NCBI GenBank assembly: GCA_910574185.1
Contig: CAJSZQ010000034.1
Coordinates: 1-42,415, forward strand
Direction: 5' to 3'
Length of the DNA stretch: 42,415 nt
Source of the DNA: Lachnospiraceae bacterium
Lineage (GTDB): Bacteria > Bacillota > Clostridia > Lachnospirales > Lachnospiraceae
The first letter of the stretch is position 1. Every line of letters starts with the position of its first letter. The notes beneath the pieces are model-generated. The model searched no databases, was not told the origin of the DNA, and saw only the letters and a program-made list of their open reading frames with translations. Positions 31,977-39,398 of this stretch are shown piece by piece. A program made the position numbers and the translations under genes.

Positions 31977-32168
31977 TCAATAAATAATATGTTCAAGTTG
32001 CTTTGTAACTTCTTCCAATTTTTTCTGCAGTTCTGTCTGCACTTGGCTGTTATGTAACTGCATTGCCAGTCGTATCTGCATATTAAGCGTGCATTGCTGA
32101 TCCTTTAAACAAGTAAATTTGGTTTTTCTAATTCCTGATGAATGGTTAGATATTTGATTATTGTTCAT
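31977..32168 (-). CDS. Small hypothetical protein, 63 residues
   Basis: The frame encodes a soluble helical peptide with a Q/L/E/K-rich C-terminal half that could form a coiled coil. GGAG lies 12 bases before ATG 32168, which is longer than ideal. It is divergent from the response-regulator gene and shares its AT-rich control region, including the TAAACT repeats at 32224-32240. No family is recognised and it could be a chance frame. Confidence 0.35.
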   Translation of the reverse strand: MNNNQISNHSSGIRKTKFTCLKDQQCTLNMQIRLAMQLHNSQVQTELQKKLEEVTKQLEHIIY

Positions 32169-32223
32169 ATATAGTTATTACTCCTAATCATTTATATTTT
32201 TCCGATATATTAACAAAGGAAGA

Positions 32224-32324
32224 TAAACTTAATTTAAACTATACCGTATAAAATATAAAAAAATTATTAATTAAGGGATTAAGAAGTATTTCTTTAAGTT
32301 CAGTTTATACTTCTATGTTATAAT
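32224..32324 (+). promoter_or_regulatory. Control region of the two-component genes with TAAACT repeats
   Basis: TAAACT occurs at 32224-32229 and 32235-32240 (11-bp spacing). A degenerate inverted copy (AGTTTA at 32302-32307 with TCTTTA 11 bases upstream) precedes TATAAT at 32319-32324. The layout copies that at 31118-31150, suggesting autoregulation by the response regulator. Confidence 0.6.
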
Positions 32325-32351
32325 CTGAATAATTTGTTGGGAGGTGTTCTC

Positions 32352-33035
32352 ATGTTTCAGATACTAATTGTAGATGATGATAAAAATATCCGAAGATTTT
32401 TGTCCTTAGTTCTTTCTTCTGCCGGTTATAAAATTTTCGACGTCAACTCCGCCAAAGAAGCGCTTCAAACCATGGAGGAACAAAGAATTGATCTAATCAT
32501 ACTAGACATTATGCTGCCAGACATGGATGGGTATGCATTCGCAGAGCTGCTTCGTGAATGCAATAATGACATTCCTATACTTATGCTGTCTGCCAAGCAG
32601 CTTCCGCAGGATATTAAACAAGGGTTTCTGTCTGGAACAGATGATTATATGACAAAACCGGTTGATGAGGAAGAAATGCTTCTGCGTATTAAGGCTCTTC
32701 TCCGGCGTTCTAAAATCGTATCAGAACACAGGCTCACTGTAGGAAACACGACTTTAAATTATGATACATTATCCGTAAAATGCGGTTCTGATGAACAGAT
32801 ACTGCCTCAAAAGGAGTTTTATCTGCTATACAAGCTTTTGTCTTACCCCAATCAAATCTTTACACGTATACAGTTAATGGAAGACATCTGGGGACCTTCC
32901 ACTGATTCCTCAGACGCTACCATTAGTGTACACATTAACCGTCTAAGGAACCGATTTGAAGCCTGCCCGGATTTTTCAATCATCACAATACGAGGACTGG
33001 GATATAAAGCACAGATTAAGGAGGATGCACTATGA
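32352..33035 (+). CDS. OmpR/PhoB-family response regulator
   Basis: The 227-residue protein has a receiver domain with acidic D-D-D near residue 8, the phosphoacceptor Asp52 in L-D-I-M-L-P and Lys in T-K-P. A C-terminal winged helix follows (I-S-V-H-I-N-R-L-R-N-R-F, then R-G-L-G-Y-K). ATG 32352 is supported by GGGAGGTG; the frame upstream to 32334 has only a TTG. It overlaps the kinase gene by four bases. It is the probable reader of the TAAACT boxes found here and in front of the ABC operon. Confidence 0.93.
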   Translation: MFQILIVDDDKNIRRFLSLVLSSAGYKIFDVNSAKEALQTMEEQRIDLIILDIMLPDMDGYAFAELLRECNNDIPILMLSAKQLPQDIKQGFLSGTDDYMTKPVDEEEMLLRIKALLRRSKIVSEHRLTVGNTTLNYDTLSVKCGSDEQILPQKEFYLLYKLLSYPNQIFTRIQLMEDIWGPSTDSSDATISVHINRLRNRFEACPDFSIITIRGLGYKAQIKEDAL

Positions 33036-34096
33036 AAAAAAGCGACAGATTTTCTGCAACTATTGTATTGCTCAGCACCGGAATTATTTTCATCCTTCTT
33101 ACTTTAACGATGTTTATCAGCAATGCTGTCACTATCTTTTTATTAAAACATGGTTTTATGGACAGACCTCCTCATCCTGGCTCTCTGCTTCCATTTTTGC
33201 TACGCACCAGTATAATCAGTATACTGATCGGAACTATTCTTACCTTATGTATTGGACATATCCCGATGCGGCCGCTTTATACGCTTATGCAGGCCTTTCA
33301 TTCTGTATCCAAAGGAGATTTTCAGACTAAAATTTATTTAGAACACCCAAAGGATTTTCGGGAATTATCCCGCTGTTTCAATCAGATGACGGAAGAATTA
33401 GCAGGGATAGAAATGTTGCGCTCAGATTTTATCAATAACTTTTCACATGAATTTAAAACACCGATAGTTTCCATTCTCGGATTTGCCAGGTTATTAAAAA
33501 AAGGAAATCTAACCGTTGCAGAACAGGCAGAATATTTGGACATTATCATTGGGGAAGCAAAACGGCTGACTGTGCTTTCTACTGATATTCTCAATTTGTC
33601 TAAGGTAGAAAGTATGTCGCTTTTAACAGATTCTTCAGACTTTAACGTAGGAGAACAGATTCGAGAATGTGTCGTATTGTTGGAAAACAAATGGACAGAA
33701 AAAGATATTTCATTTGACTTTCATCTGTTAGAGCAGAAAATGAATGGTAATGAACAATTATTAAAACAGGTATGGACAAACCTGATAGACAATGCCATAA
33801 AATTTTCACCGGCAAAAAGTGAGATTACCCTGTCAATGACCAGACAGAATAATGCTCTTACCGTTACAATAAAAGACTATGGTCCTGGGATGGACGATAA
33901 AATACAACATTATATCTTTGATAAGTTTTATCAAGGTGATTCTTCTCACTCTTCCGAGGGATACGGTCTTGGACTGGCGCTTGTAAAAAAGATTGTGGAG
34001 CTGCATCATGGAATCATTACTGTAAAAAGCCAGCCCTTACAGGGAAGTAGTTTTATGGTTACGCTGCCACTATCATCTGGAACAGAAGCAAAATGA
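33032..34096 (+). CDS. Sensor histidine kinase
   Basis: The 354-residue kinase has two N-terminal membrane helices (about 10-40 and 52-75) with only a short loop outside. A HAMP-like linker follows, then the phospho-acceptor His139 in N-N-F-S-H-E-F-K-T-P, then an HATPase domain with N-L-I-D-N-A-I-K-F, D-Y-G-P-G-M and Y-G-L-G-L-A. The very short sensor loop suggests it senses within the membrane or through a partner, possibly the nearby ABC system. It partners the regulator at 32352 and is translationally coupled to it. Confidence 0.92.
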   Translation: MKKSDRFSATIVLLSTGIIFILLTLTMFISNAVTIFLLKHGFMDRPPHPGSLLPFLLRTSIISILIGTILTLCIGHIPMRPLYTLMQAFHSVSKGDFQTKIYLEHPKDFRELSRCFNQMTEELAGIEMLRSDFINNFSHEFKTPIVSILGFARLLKKGNLTVAEQAEYLDIIIGEAKRLTVLSTDILNLSKVESMSLLTDSSDFNVGEQIRECVVLLENKWTEKDISFDFHLLEQKMNGNEQLLKQVWTNLIDNAIKFSPAKSEITLSMTRQNNALTVTIKDYGPGMDDKIQHYIFDKFYQGDSSHSSEGYGLGLALVKKIVELHHGIITVKSQPLQGSSFMVTLPLSSGTEAK

Positions 34097-34140
34097 TTAT
34101 TTGGCTTCCGTTCCCCCTATCTTGAATACATTCTGCTTAC

Positions 34141-34275
34141 GAGGGCGGTGTAAATATAAGCCAGTTATCAACCTTCTTAGGGCATAGCGATACGAGAATT
34201 ACGTTCCGCTGTATTCGCCAGAAGAGAGCTGACGAAGATGCAAACCAAATCATGACAGATATCTTAGATATATAA
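34141..34275 (+). pseudogene. Remnant of a tyrosine recombinase C-terminus
   Basis: An open stretch encodes 44 residues including N-I-S-Q-L-S-T-F-L-G-H-S-D-T-R-I-T, the end of a phage-type integrase. The expected catalytic Tyr after this is missing (F-R-C-I-R-Q-K) and no upstream part is present. It lies just outside the 3' end of the tRNA operon, near tRNA-Leu, a common integration site, so it looks like debris of an old insertion. Confidence 0.7.
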
Positions 34276-34312
34276 TAAGCGTAATCAAGTGTAAGCAACT
34301 TTTGTATACATA

Positions 34313-34356
34313 AAAAGTGGAGGAAACATTGAATCTCCAACGTTTCCTCCACTTTT
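34313..34356. terminator. Strong bidirectional terminator after the tRNA operon
   Basis: AAAAGTGGAGGAAAC (34313-34327) pairs perfectly with GTTTCCTCCACTTTT (34342-34356) around a 14-base loop. On the minus strand it lies six bases after tRNA-Leu and is followed by a T-rich run, so it ends the tRNA transcript. Confidence 0.88.
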
Positions 34357-34361
34357 ACCAA

Positions 34362-34447
34362 TGCCGCAGACCGGAATCGAACCGGTACGGGTATCGCTAC
34401 CCACGGGATTTTAAGTCCCGGGCGTCTGCCAGTTCCGCCACTGCGGC
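34362..34447 (-). tRNA. tRNA-Leu (anticodon TAA)
   Basis: An 86-base class II tRNA with a long variable arm, acceptor GCCGCAG / CTGCGGC, discriminator A and anticodon loop CTTAAAA (anticodon TAA). CCA is not encoded. It is the last gene of the operon. Confidence 0.93.
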
Positions 34448-34471
34448 ATATCTACAACAATTGCTGTAGAA

Positions 34472-34544
34472 TGGGACCTACAGGGCTCGAACCTGTGACC
34501 CTCTGCTTGTAAGGCAGATGCTCTCCCAGCTGAGCTAAGATCCC
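34472..34544 (-). tRNA. tRNA-Val (anticodon TAC)
   Basis: A 73-base cloverleaf with acceptor GGGATCT / AGGTCCC, discriminator A and anticodon loop CTTACAA (anticodon TAC). Confidence 0.93.
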
Positions 34545-34645
34545 ACAAATGAAACAACCATGCTGTTAAGCTCAAAAAACTTCGCTAAGCCAACAAGTAT
34601 AGCTTAATACTAACCTCGCAAAACTTTGGTAAATATCTAAACTGA

Positions 34646-34719
34646 CGACCCAGAAGAGACTCGAACTCTCGACCTCCGCCGTGACAGGGCGGCGCTCTAA
34701 CCAACTGAGCCACTGGGCC
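34646..34719 (-). tRNA. tRNA-Asp (anticodon GTC)
   Basis: A 74-base cloverleaf with acceptor GGCCCAG / CTGGGTC, discriminator G and anticodon loop CTGTCAC (anticodon GTC). Confidence 0.93.
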
Positions 34720-34748
34720 TTGATGAGCACATAGTGCTCGGATATAAA

Positions 34749-34822
34749 TGGACCTTCGGGGACTCGAACCCAGGACCGATCGGTTATGAGCCGATTGCTC
34801 TAACCAACTGAGCTAAAGGTCC
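34749..34822 (-). tRNA. tRNA-Met (anticodon CAT)
   Basis: A 74-base cloverleaf with acceptor GGACCTT / AAGGTCC, discriminator A and anticodon loop CTCATAA (anticodon CAT). The paired first base and sequence suggest an elongator Met tRNA; an Ile2 tRNA modified at C34 cannot be fully excluded. Confidence 0.88.
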
Positions 34823-34847
34823 ATATTTAAAGTCCCTGTAAGGACTA

Positions 34848-34920
34848 AGCCGATGATCGGACTCGAACCGATAACCTGCTGATTACAAATCAGCTGCTCT
34901 GCCAATTGAGCCACATCGGC
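34848..34920 (-). tRNA. tRNA-Thr (anticodon TGT)
   Basis: A 73-base cloverleaf with acceptor GCCGATG / CATCGGC, discriminator T and anticodon loop TTTGTAA (anticodon TGT). Its 5' half is the source of the two tandem units directly next to it (34921-35092). CACATC in its 5' flanking sequence could pair with GATGTG at the start of the tRNA. Confidence 0.92.
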
Positions 34921-35092
34921 AAGATGTGTATACGAGCAACTGATTTGTAATCAGCAGCTCTCCTGCGATTGACAAAGTCAATCTAAAAAAATTGAGCCGC
35001 ATCGGTAAGATGCGTATATGAGCAACTGATTCGTAATCAGCAGCTCTCCTGCGATTGACAAAGTCAATCTAAAAGAATTGAGCCACATCGGC
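34921..35092 (-). repeat. Two 86-bp tandem units made from pieces of tRNA-Thr
   Basis: Units 34921-35006 and 35007-35092 differ at six of 86 positions, all transitions. Each ends (plus strand) with ATTGAGCC-R-CATCGG, the complement of the first 16-17 bases of tRNA-Thr. Each also holds an inverted copy of the tRNA-Thr D/anticodon arm (34934-34960, 35020-35046) and a hairpin GATTGACAAAGTCAATC. No T arm is present, so these are not tRNAs. They lie between tRNA-Glu and tRNA-Thr and are transcribed with them. Confidence 0.85.
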
Positions 35093-35114
35093 AAGATGTA
35101 AATCTAATTCTTAG

Positions 35115-35186
35115 TGACTCCACCGGGAATCGAACCCGGGTTACCGCCGTGAAAGGGCGATGTCTTAACCGCTTGACCATGGAGCC
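35115..35186 (-). tRNA. tRNA-Glu (anticodon TTC)
   Basis: A 72-base cloverleaf with acceptor GGCTCCA / TGGAGTC, discriminator A and anticodon loop CTTTCAC (anticodon TTC). It is the first gene of the six-tRNA operon. Confidence 0.93.
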
Positions 35187-35224
35187 ATATCTTTGTCAAC
35201 GCATTTCCGCGGTGACCGTTTTTA

Positions 35225-35253
35225 ATACTAGCATAATTGAAGGGGAATTGCAA
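35225..35253 (-). promoter_or_regulatory. Promoter of the six-tRNA operon
   Basis: On the minus strand TTGCAA (35248-35253) and TAGTAT (35225-35230) are separated by 17 bases, about 39 bases upstream of tRNA-Glu. Confidence 0.7.
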
Positions 35254-35573
35254 TACTTTTTTTGAAAATTGATGGTGGGAATAATGGTTTTTTGTAATTA
35301 ATTGTAAAGTATGAAACAATTTAAGAATGTTGCTGTCTGTTACAGTGCAGTCAGGACTGTGAACGGTACAGTGGGTGACTGTTTTTGGCTTTATAAATCC
35401 ATATTAGGGACTGTGCAGAAGGAGAACGCAAAGAATCGTTGACGGCGTACATTTTAAATATTATTTTTCTGAAAGAATATTTTAAAAGGAAACGGATGAC
35501 ACTAAATAGGCATATGAGTGCCGTAAAAGCAGCTGGATTAATAAGACGAATATTAGAAGGAAAGTGAAATGGG
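35254..35573. other. Intergenic region before the DUF3793 gene
   Basis: No gene is seen in this 320-bp region. A possible promoter is TTGACG (35439-35444) with TATTTT (35462-35467) at 17-base spacing. An AT-rich inverted repeat (TTTTAAATATT / AATATTTTAAAA, 35452-35486) overlaps its -10 box and could be a redox- or metal-regulator site, but no known box can be named. Confidence 0.4.
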
Positions 35574-36125
35574 ATGGAACGTTATCTTGTTGAGTATTGT
35601 GCGCCGACGCTGGCCTCGATAAAGACTGCGAATTTATTTACCTATGTCTGTCCTTCAATTATAGATTTAAATACCTATATTGATTTTTGGAATCAGCGTA
35701 TGAGAGTGAAAGGGATTTCCATGTGCGCGCTTAGGATCAGAGAGAAAACGGCGTTGATTTATGTGTATCGGAGCGGTCTCCTGAAAAGAGATATGGAAAG
35801 ACCCGGAACAAGGGAGTTTCTGCGTTGTTTAGGATATGAGTACACCGATGTAGATTACGCAGTAGAAAGGCTTAAGGAACGTCTGGAAAATAATTCAGAG
35901 TTTCCGCATGAAATCGGTCTGTTTCTGGGGTATCCTTTGGGAGATGTAATTGGATTTATGGAAAATTCCGGGAAAAATTATATTTGCCTGGGATGCTGGA
36001 AGGTATACGGTAATGTAGGAGAAGCCCTCCGGACATTTCAGAGGTTTAAGAAGTGTACAGAACTTTATGTGCGTTTGTGGAGTCAGGGAAGAAAAAGCAT
36101 ATGGCAGTTGACGATGACGGCTTAG
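35574..36125 (+). CDS. DUF3793 family protein
   Basis: The 183-residue soluble protein matches the clostridial DUF3793 family. Marks are the N-terminal Y-C-A-P-T-L-A-S/G-I-K-T-A-N-L-F, the block P-H-E-I-G-L-F-L-G-Y-P-L-G-D-V-I-G-F and W-K-V-Y-G near residue 142. Its function is unknown; relatives are often next to flavodoxins or iron/redox genes in anaerobes. Here it lies just before pyruvate formate-lyase, separated by a hairpin. GAAGGAAAG precedes ATG 35574. Confidence 0.85.
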   Translation: MERYLVEYCAPTLASIKTANLFTYVCPSIIDLNTYIDFWNQRMRVKGISMCALRIREKTALIYVYRSGLLKRDMERPGTREFLRCLGYEYTDVDYAVERLKERLENNSEFPHEIGLFLGYPLGDVIGFMENSGKNYICLGCWKVYGNVGEALRTFQRFKKCTELYVRLWSQGRKSIWQLTMTA

Positions 36126-36127
36126 AG

Positions 36128-36154
36128 CGGTTTGTAAACTGTTTTTGTAAACCG
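36128..36154 (+). terminator. Stem-loop between the DUF3793 gene and pflB
   Basis: CGGTTTGTAAA (36128-36138) pairs with TTTGTAAACCG (36144-36154) with two G-T pairs and a short loop, two bases after the DUF3793 stop. The T run expected of a terminator is inside the stem rather than behind it, so it may be an RNA processing or control element for pflB. Confidence 0.45.
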
Positions 36155-36194
36155 AATTAATAGAAATTTTGATATTGTCAGACAGGAGGAACAT

Positions 36195-38300
36195 ATGGTA
36201 CAGGAGTGGAACGGGTTTGTCAGTGGGGAATGGCAGAGAGAGATTAATGTCCGGGATTTTATTCAGAAGAATTATACGCCCTATGAAGGGGACGAATCTT
36301 TTCTGGAAGGAGCTACCGATGCGACAAAAAAATTGTGGGCTCAGGTAATGGAGCTGTCAGAGGAGGAGCGGAAGAAGGGAGGCGTTCTGGATATGGATAC
36401 GAAGATTATATCCAGAATCACATCCCATGGTCCGGGGTATCTGAATCAAGAGATAGAGAAAATTGTCGGTTTTCAGACAGATAAGCCCTTTAAGCGGGCA
36501 TTGCAGCCTTACGGCGGTATCCGTATGGCGGTAAAGGCATGTGAGGAAAACGGCTATCATGTGGATTCGGCCATCGTGGAATTTTTTATGAAACACAGAA
36601 AAACGCATAATGACGGTGTGTTTGACGCGTATACAAAAGAAATGCGCGCCTGCCGTTCCAGTCATATTATTACGGGACTTCCGGATGCATACGGACGGGG
36701 ACGAATAATCGGAGATTACAGAAGGGTTGCACTGTATGGTGTTGACCGTTTGATTGAGGATAAACAGAGGCAGAAAGACGGAACGAGAATCATCATGTAT
36801 TCGGATGTGACCAGACAGCGGGAGGAATTGTCTGAGCAGATAAGAGCTCTGAAAGAATTGAAGGAACTGGGAGAAATCTATGGTTTCGATATTTCCAGAC
36901 CTGCCGGGAATGTGAAAGAAGCAATTCAATGGCTGTATTTTGGATATCTGGCGGCAATCAAGGAACAGAACGGCGCGGCGATGTCTCTGGGAAGAACTTC
37001 AACCTTTCTTGATATTTATTCGGAGCGGGACTTGAAAAATGGAACCTTTACAGAGAAAGAGATTCAGGAGTTCGTAGACCATTTTATTATGAAACTTCGA
37101 CTGGTTAAATTTGCCAGAACGCCAGAGTATAATGCTTTATTTTCTGGGGACCCAACCTGGGTGACCGAGTCAATCGGAGGCATGGGAATCGACGGCCGTC
37201 CTCTGGTAACGAAAATGTCCTTTCGTTATCTGCATACGCTGTCAAATCTTGGTACCGCGCCGGAACCGAATCTCACCGTATTATGGTCCGTAAATCTTCC
37301 GATAAATTTCAAACGATATTGTGCAAAGACTTCGATTATGTCGTCTTCTATTCAATATGAAAATGATGATTTGATGCGGGTAAGCCTTGGAGACGACTAT
37401 GCAATCGCATGCTGTGTATCTTCTATGCGTGTGGGGAAAGAAATGCAGTTTTTTGGAGCCAGAGCCAATCTGGCAAAGTGTCTGCTCTATGCTATTAACG
37501 GCGGTGTAGATGAAATGTCTGGCAAACAGGTGGGACCAAAATACCGGCCTGTCACATCGGAATATTTGGAGTATGAAGAGGTTATGGAGCGTTTCGATGA
37601 TATGATGAAGTGGCTGGCGCAAGTATATGTGAATACCTTGAATATCATCCATTATATGCATGATAAATACTGTTATGAGAGACTCCAGATGGCGCTTCAT
37701 GATAAGAAAGTAACCAGATGGTTTGCAACCGGAATTGCCGGACTTTCTGTAGTAGCGGATTCTTTGTCTGCAATTAAATATGCCAGAGTACGGACGATTC
37801 GGAATGACAAAGGTATTGTAGTAGACTATAAAGTGGAAGGTGATTTTCCGAAATACGGAAATGATGATGACCGGGTAGACGAAATTGCCTATCATGTAGT
37901 GAAGGAATTTATGCATTATATTAAGGGAAATCACACTTACAGAGGCAGTATTCCTACTACATCCATTCTTACGATTACTTCAAATGTGGTGTATGGAAAA
38001 AATACCGGCTCAACTCCAGACGGAAGACGGGCAGGAGAAGCATTCGCGCCTGGGGCAAACCCTATGCACAGAAGAGACAGTAAAGGAGCGGTGGCGTCTC
38101 TAAGTTCTGTGTCAAAACTTCCGTTTAAGGATGCGCAGGATGGGATTTCTAACACATTTTCCATTATTCCGGGGGCGCTTGGCAAAGAGGATCAGGTATT
38201 GGTAAATGATATCAGTCTGGATGATTTAAGTTTTTCTATGCAGCCGGACTGCGCATGTATGGAATCAAATCTGATTGATGAAAGAGAACAGGAGGAATAG
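36195..38300 (+). CDS. pflB: Pyruvate formate-lyase catalytic body without glycyl-radical domain
   Basis: The 701-residue protein covers the barrel of formate C-acetyltransferase (pyruvate + CoA to acetyl-CoA + formate). The active-site pair is Cys406-Cys407 in [11 protein letters not shown], with Ser where VSPM is usual; [10 protein letters not shown] follows. Normal PflB has ~750-760 residues and ends with the glycyl-radical loop. Here homology stops after [11 protein letters not shown] and an unrelated acidic ~30-residue tail with two Cys follows to the stop. The missing domain is encoded by the next gene. AGGAGG precedes ATG 36195. Confidence 0.93.
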   Translation: MVQEWNGFVSGEWQREINVRDFIQKNYTPYEGDESFLEGATDATKKLWAQVMELSEEERKKGGVLDMDTKIISRITSHGPGYLNQEIEKIVGFQTDKPFKRALQPYGGIRMAVKACEENGYHVDSAIVEFFMKHRKTHNDGVFDAYTKEMRACRSSHIITGLPDAYGRGRIIGDYRRVALYGVDRLIEDKQRQKDGTRIIMYSDVTRQREELSEQIRALKELKELGEIYGFDISRPAGNVKEAIQWLYFGYLAAIKEQNGAAMSLGRTSTFLDIYSERDLKNGTFTEKEIQEFVDHFIMKLRLVKFARTPEYNALFSGDPTWVTESIGGMGIDGRPLVTKMSFRYLHTLSNLGTAPEPNLTVLWSVNLPINFKRYCAKTSIMSSSIQYENDDLMRVSLGDDYAIACCVSSMRVGKEMQFFGARANLAKCLLYAINGGVDEMSGKQVGPKYRPVTSEYLEYEEVMERFDDMMKWLAQVYVNTLNIIHYMHDKYCYERLQMALHDKKVTRWFATGIAGLSVVADSLSAIKYARVRTIRNDKGIVVDYKVEGDFPKYGNDDDRVDEIAYHVVKEFMHYIKGNHTYRGSIPTTSILTITSNVVYGKNTGSTPDGRRAGEAFAPGANPMHRRDSKGAVASLSSVSKLPFKDAQDGISNTFSIIPGALGKEDQVLVNDISLDDLSFSMQPDCACMESNLIDEREQEE

Positions 38301-38301
38301 T

Positions 38302-38544
38302 ATGAAGATTAGTGACGCACAGATTGATAATTTGGTAAATCTACTGGATGGTTATGCAGAAAAAGGTGGACACCATCTGAATATTAATGTATTTACAAAG
38401 GAGAAACTTTTGGATGCCCAGGCGCATCCGGAGAAATATCCTCAGCTTACAGTGCGGGTTTCCGGGTATGCGGTGAATTTCAATAAGTTGACCAAAGAAC
38501 AGCAGGATGAAGTCATATCCAGAACATTCCATGAAGGATTGTAG
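38302..38544 (+). CDS. Stand-alone glycyl-radical domain completing pyruvate formate-lyase
   Basis: The 80-residue protein matches the C-terminus of PflB and YfiD/GrcA. L-L-D-G-Y is followed by [16 protein letters not shown] and the radical loop R-V-S-G-Y-A-V with Gly55, then a normal end. ATG 38302 has its own AGGAGG (38290-38295), which lies inside the end of pflB; it starts one base after the pflB stop. As pflB lacks this domain, the two polypeptides must pair for activity. E. coli GrcA instead replaces a damaged domain of an intact PflB. Confidence 0.9.
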   Translation: MKISDAQIDNLVNLLDGYAEKGGHHLNINVFTKEKLLDAQAHPEKYPQLTVRVSGYAVNFNKLTKEQQDEVISRTFHEGL

Positions 38545-38549
38545 GAGTT

Positions 38550-39305
38550 ATGCTGGAAGAAAAACAGGCAGGACGTATCCATTCTGTAGAAAGTTTTGGG
38601 ACTGTGGATGGTCCCGGAATACGTATGGTTATTTTCTTTCAGGGGTGTCCTATGCGATGTCTTTACTGCCATAATCCGGATAGCTGGGATATGCGGGGCG
38701 GAATAGAAATGACAGTAGAGGAGCTGCTGGAGCAATTTGAGCGGAACAGGCCCTTTTACCGGAACGGAGGAATTACGGCCAGCGGCGGGGAGCCGTTGGC
38801 GCAGATAACTTTTCTGAGTTCTTTGTTTGAGGAGGCGAAAAAGCGGGAAATTCATACCTGTCTGGACACCTCGGGAGGTGTATATAAAAAGGAGCGAAGA
38901 GAGGAATTTGAACGGTTATTCCAGGTAACCGATTTAGTGCTTTTGGATATCAAGCACAGCGACGCTAAAGGACATAAGGAACTTACCGCTCTGGAGCAAA
39001 TGCCGGTACTTGAATTTGCCGGAGCCCTTGAGATGGCGCAGATTCCGTTGATTATCCGTCATGTCATTGTGCCAGGGATTACAGATAGTGAAGAAGAGCT
39101 GAAAAATACTGGACGTTTGATAGGAAAACTGAGTAATCTCATAGGAGTGGAAGCGTTGCCGTATCATACGATGGGGGTTGATAAATATAAGAATCTGGGG
39201 CGCGAATATCCATTGGAGGGAGTTGCGGATACGAAACCGGAAAAGGCTAAAAAAGCTGAGAAAATGATATTGGAAGGAATACGTGAGAGCAGGAGAAATT
39301 TCTAA
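38550..39305 (+). CDS. pflA: Pyruvate formate-lyase activating enzyme
   Basis: The 251-residue radical-SAM enzyme makes the glycyl radical on PFL. The cluster motif is C-P-M-R-C-L-Y-C in F-F-Q-G-C-P-M-R-C, with S-G-G-E-P-L and the N-terminal E-S-F-G-T-V-D-G-P-G-I-R typical of PflA. It lies five bases after the glycyl-radical gene, so all three make one transcript. Its target is Gly55 of the small protein. The terminator hairpin at 39291-39320 overlaps its last codons. Confidence 0.95.
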   Translation: MLEEKQAGRIHSVESFGTVDGPGIRMVIFFQGCPMRCLYCHNPDSWDMRGGIEMTVEELLEQFERNRPFYRNGGITASGGEPLAQITFLSSLFEEAKKREIHTCLDTSGGVYKKERREEFERLFQVTDLVLLDIKHSDAKGHKELTALEQMPVLEFAGALEMAQIPLIIRHVIVPGITDSEEELKNTGRLIGKLSNLIGVEALPYHTMGVDKYKNLGREYPLEGVADTKPEKAKKAEKMILEGIRESRRNF

Positions 39306-39320
39306 AATTTCTCCTTTTTT
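39291..39320 (+). terminator. Rho-independent terminator of the pfl operon
   Basis: AGGAGAAATTT (39291-39301) pairs perfectly with AAATTTCTCCT (39305-39315) around a 3-base loop, followed by a T run. The pflA stop codon is in the loop. Confidence 0.85.
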
Positions 39321-39398
39321 CGTGGTATCAGAACAGGCAATGTGCTACAATGTTTCTGGCAGAATGAGCCGATGAGAATGGATAAGAAGGGTACTAGA

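Noticed and set aside
26233..34096. Lantibiotic or bacteriocin gene cluster
   Set aside because: Kinase, regulator, exporter and small ORFs fit loosely, but no modification enzyme, leader-peptidase or recognisable precursor is seen.
34921..35092. Possible extra tRNA-Thr genes
   Set aside because: The units have the 5' tRNA part and an inverted anticodon arm, but no T arm and no 3' acceptor strand, so no cloverleaf forms.
34921..35092. Possible CRISPR array
   Set aside because: Repeats are nearly identical over the full 86-bp unit with no unique spacers, and no cas genes are present.
35104..35319. Minus-strand reading frame of 71 codons
   Set aside because: It runs through tRNA-Glu and the tRNA promoter; no RBS or protein resemblance.
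39321..39398. Purine riboswitch before xpt
   Set aside because: The gap after the pfl terminator is about 80 bases and shows neither the conserved loops nor an expression-platform terminator.
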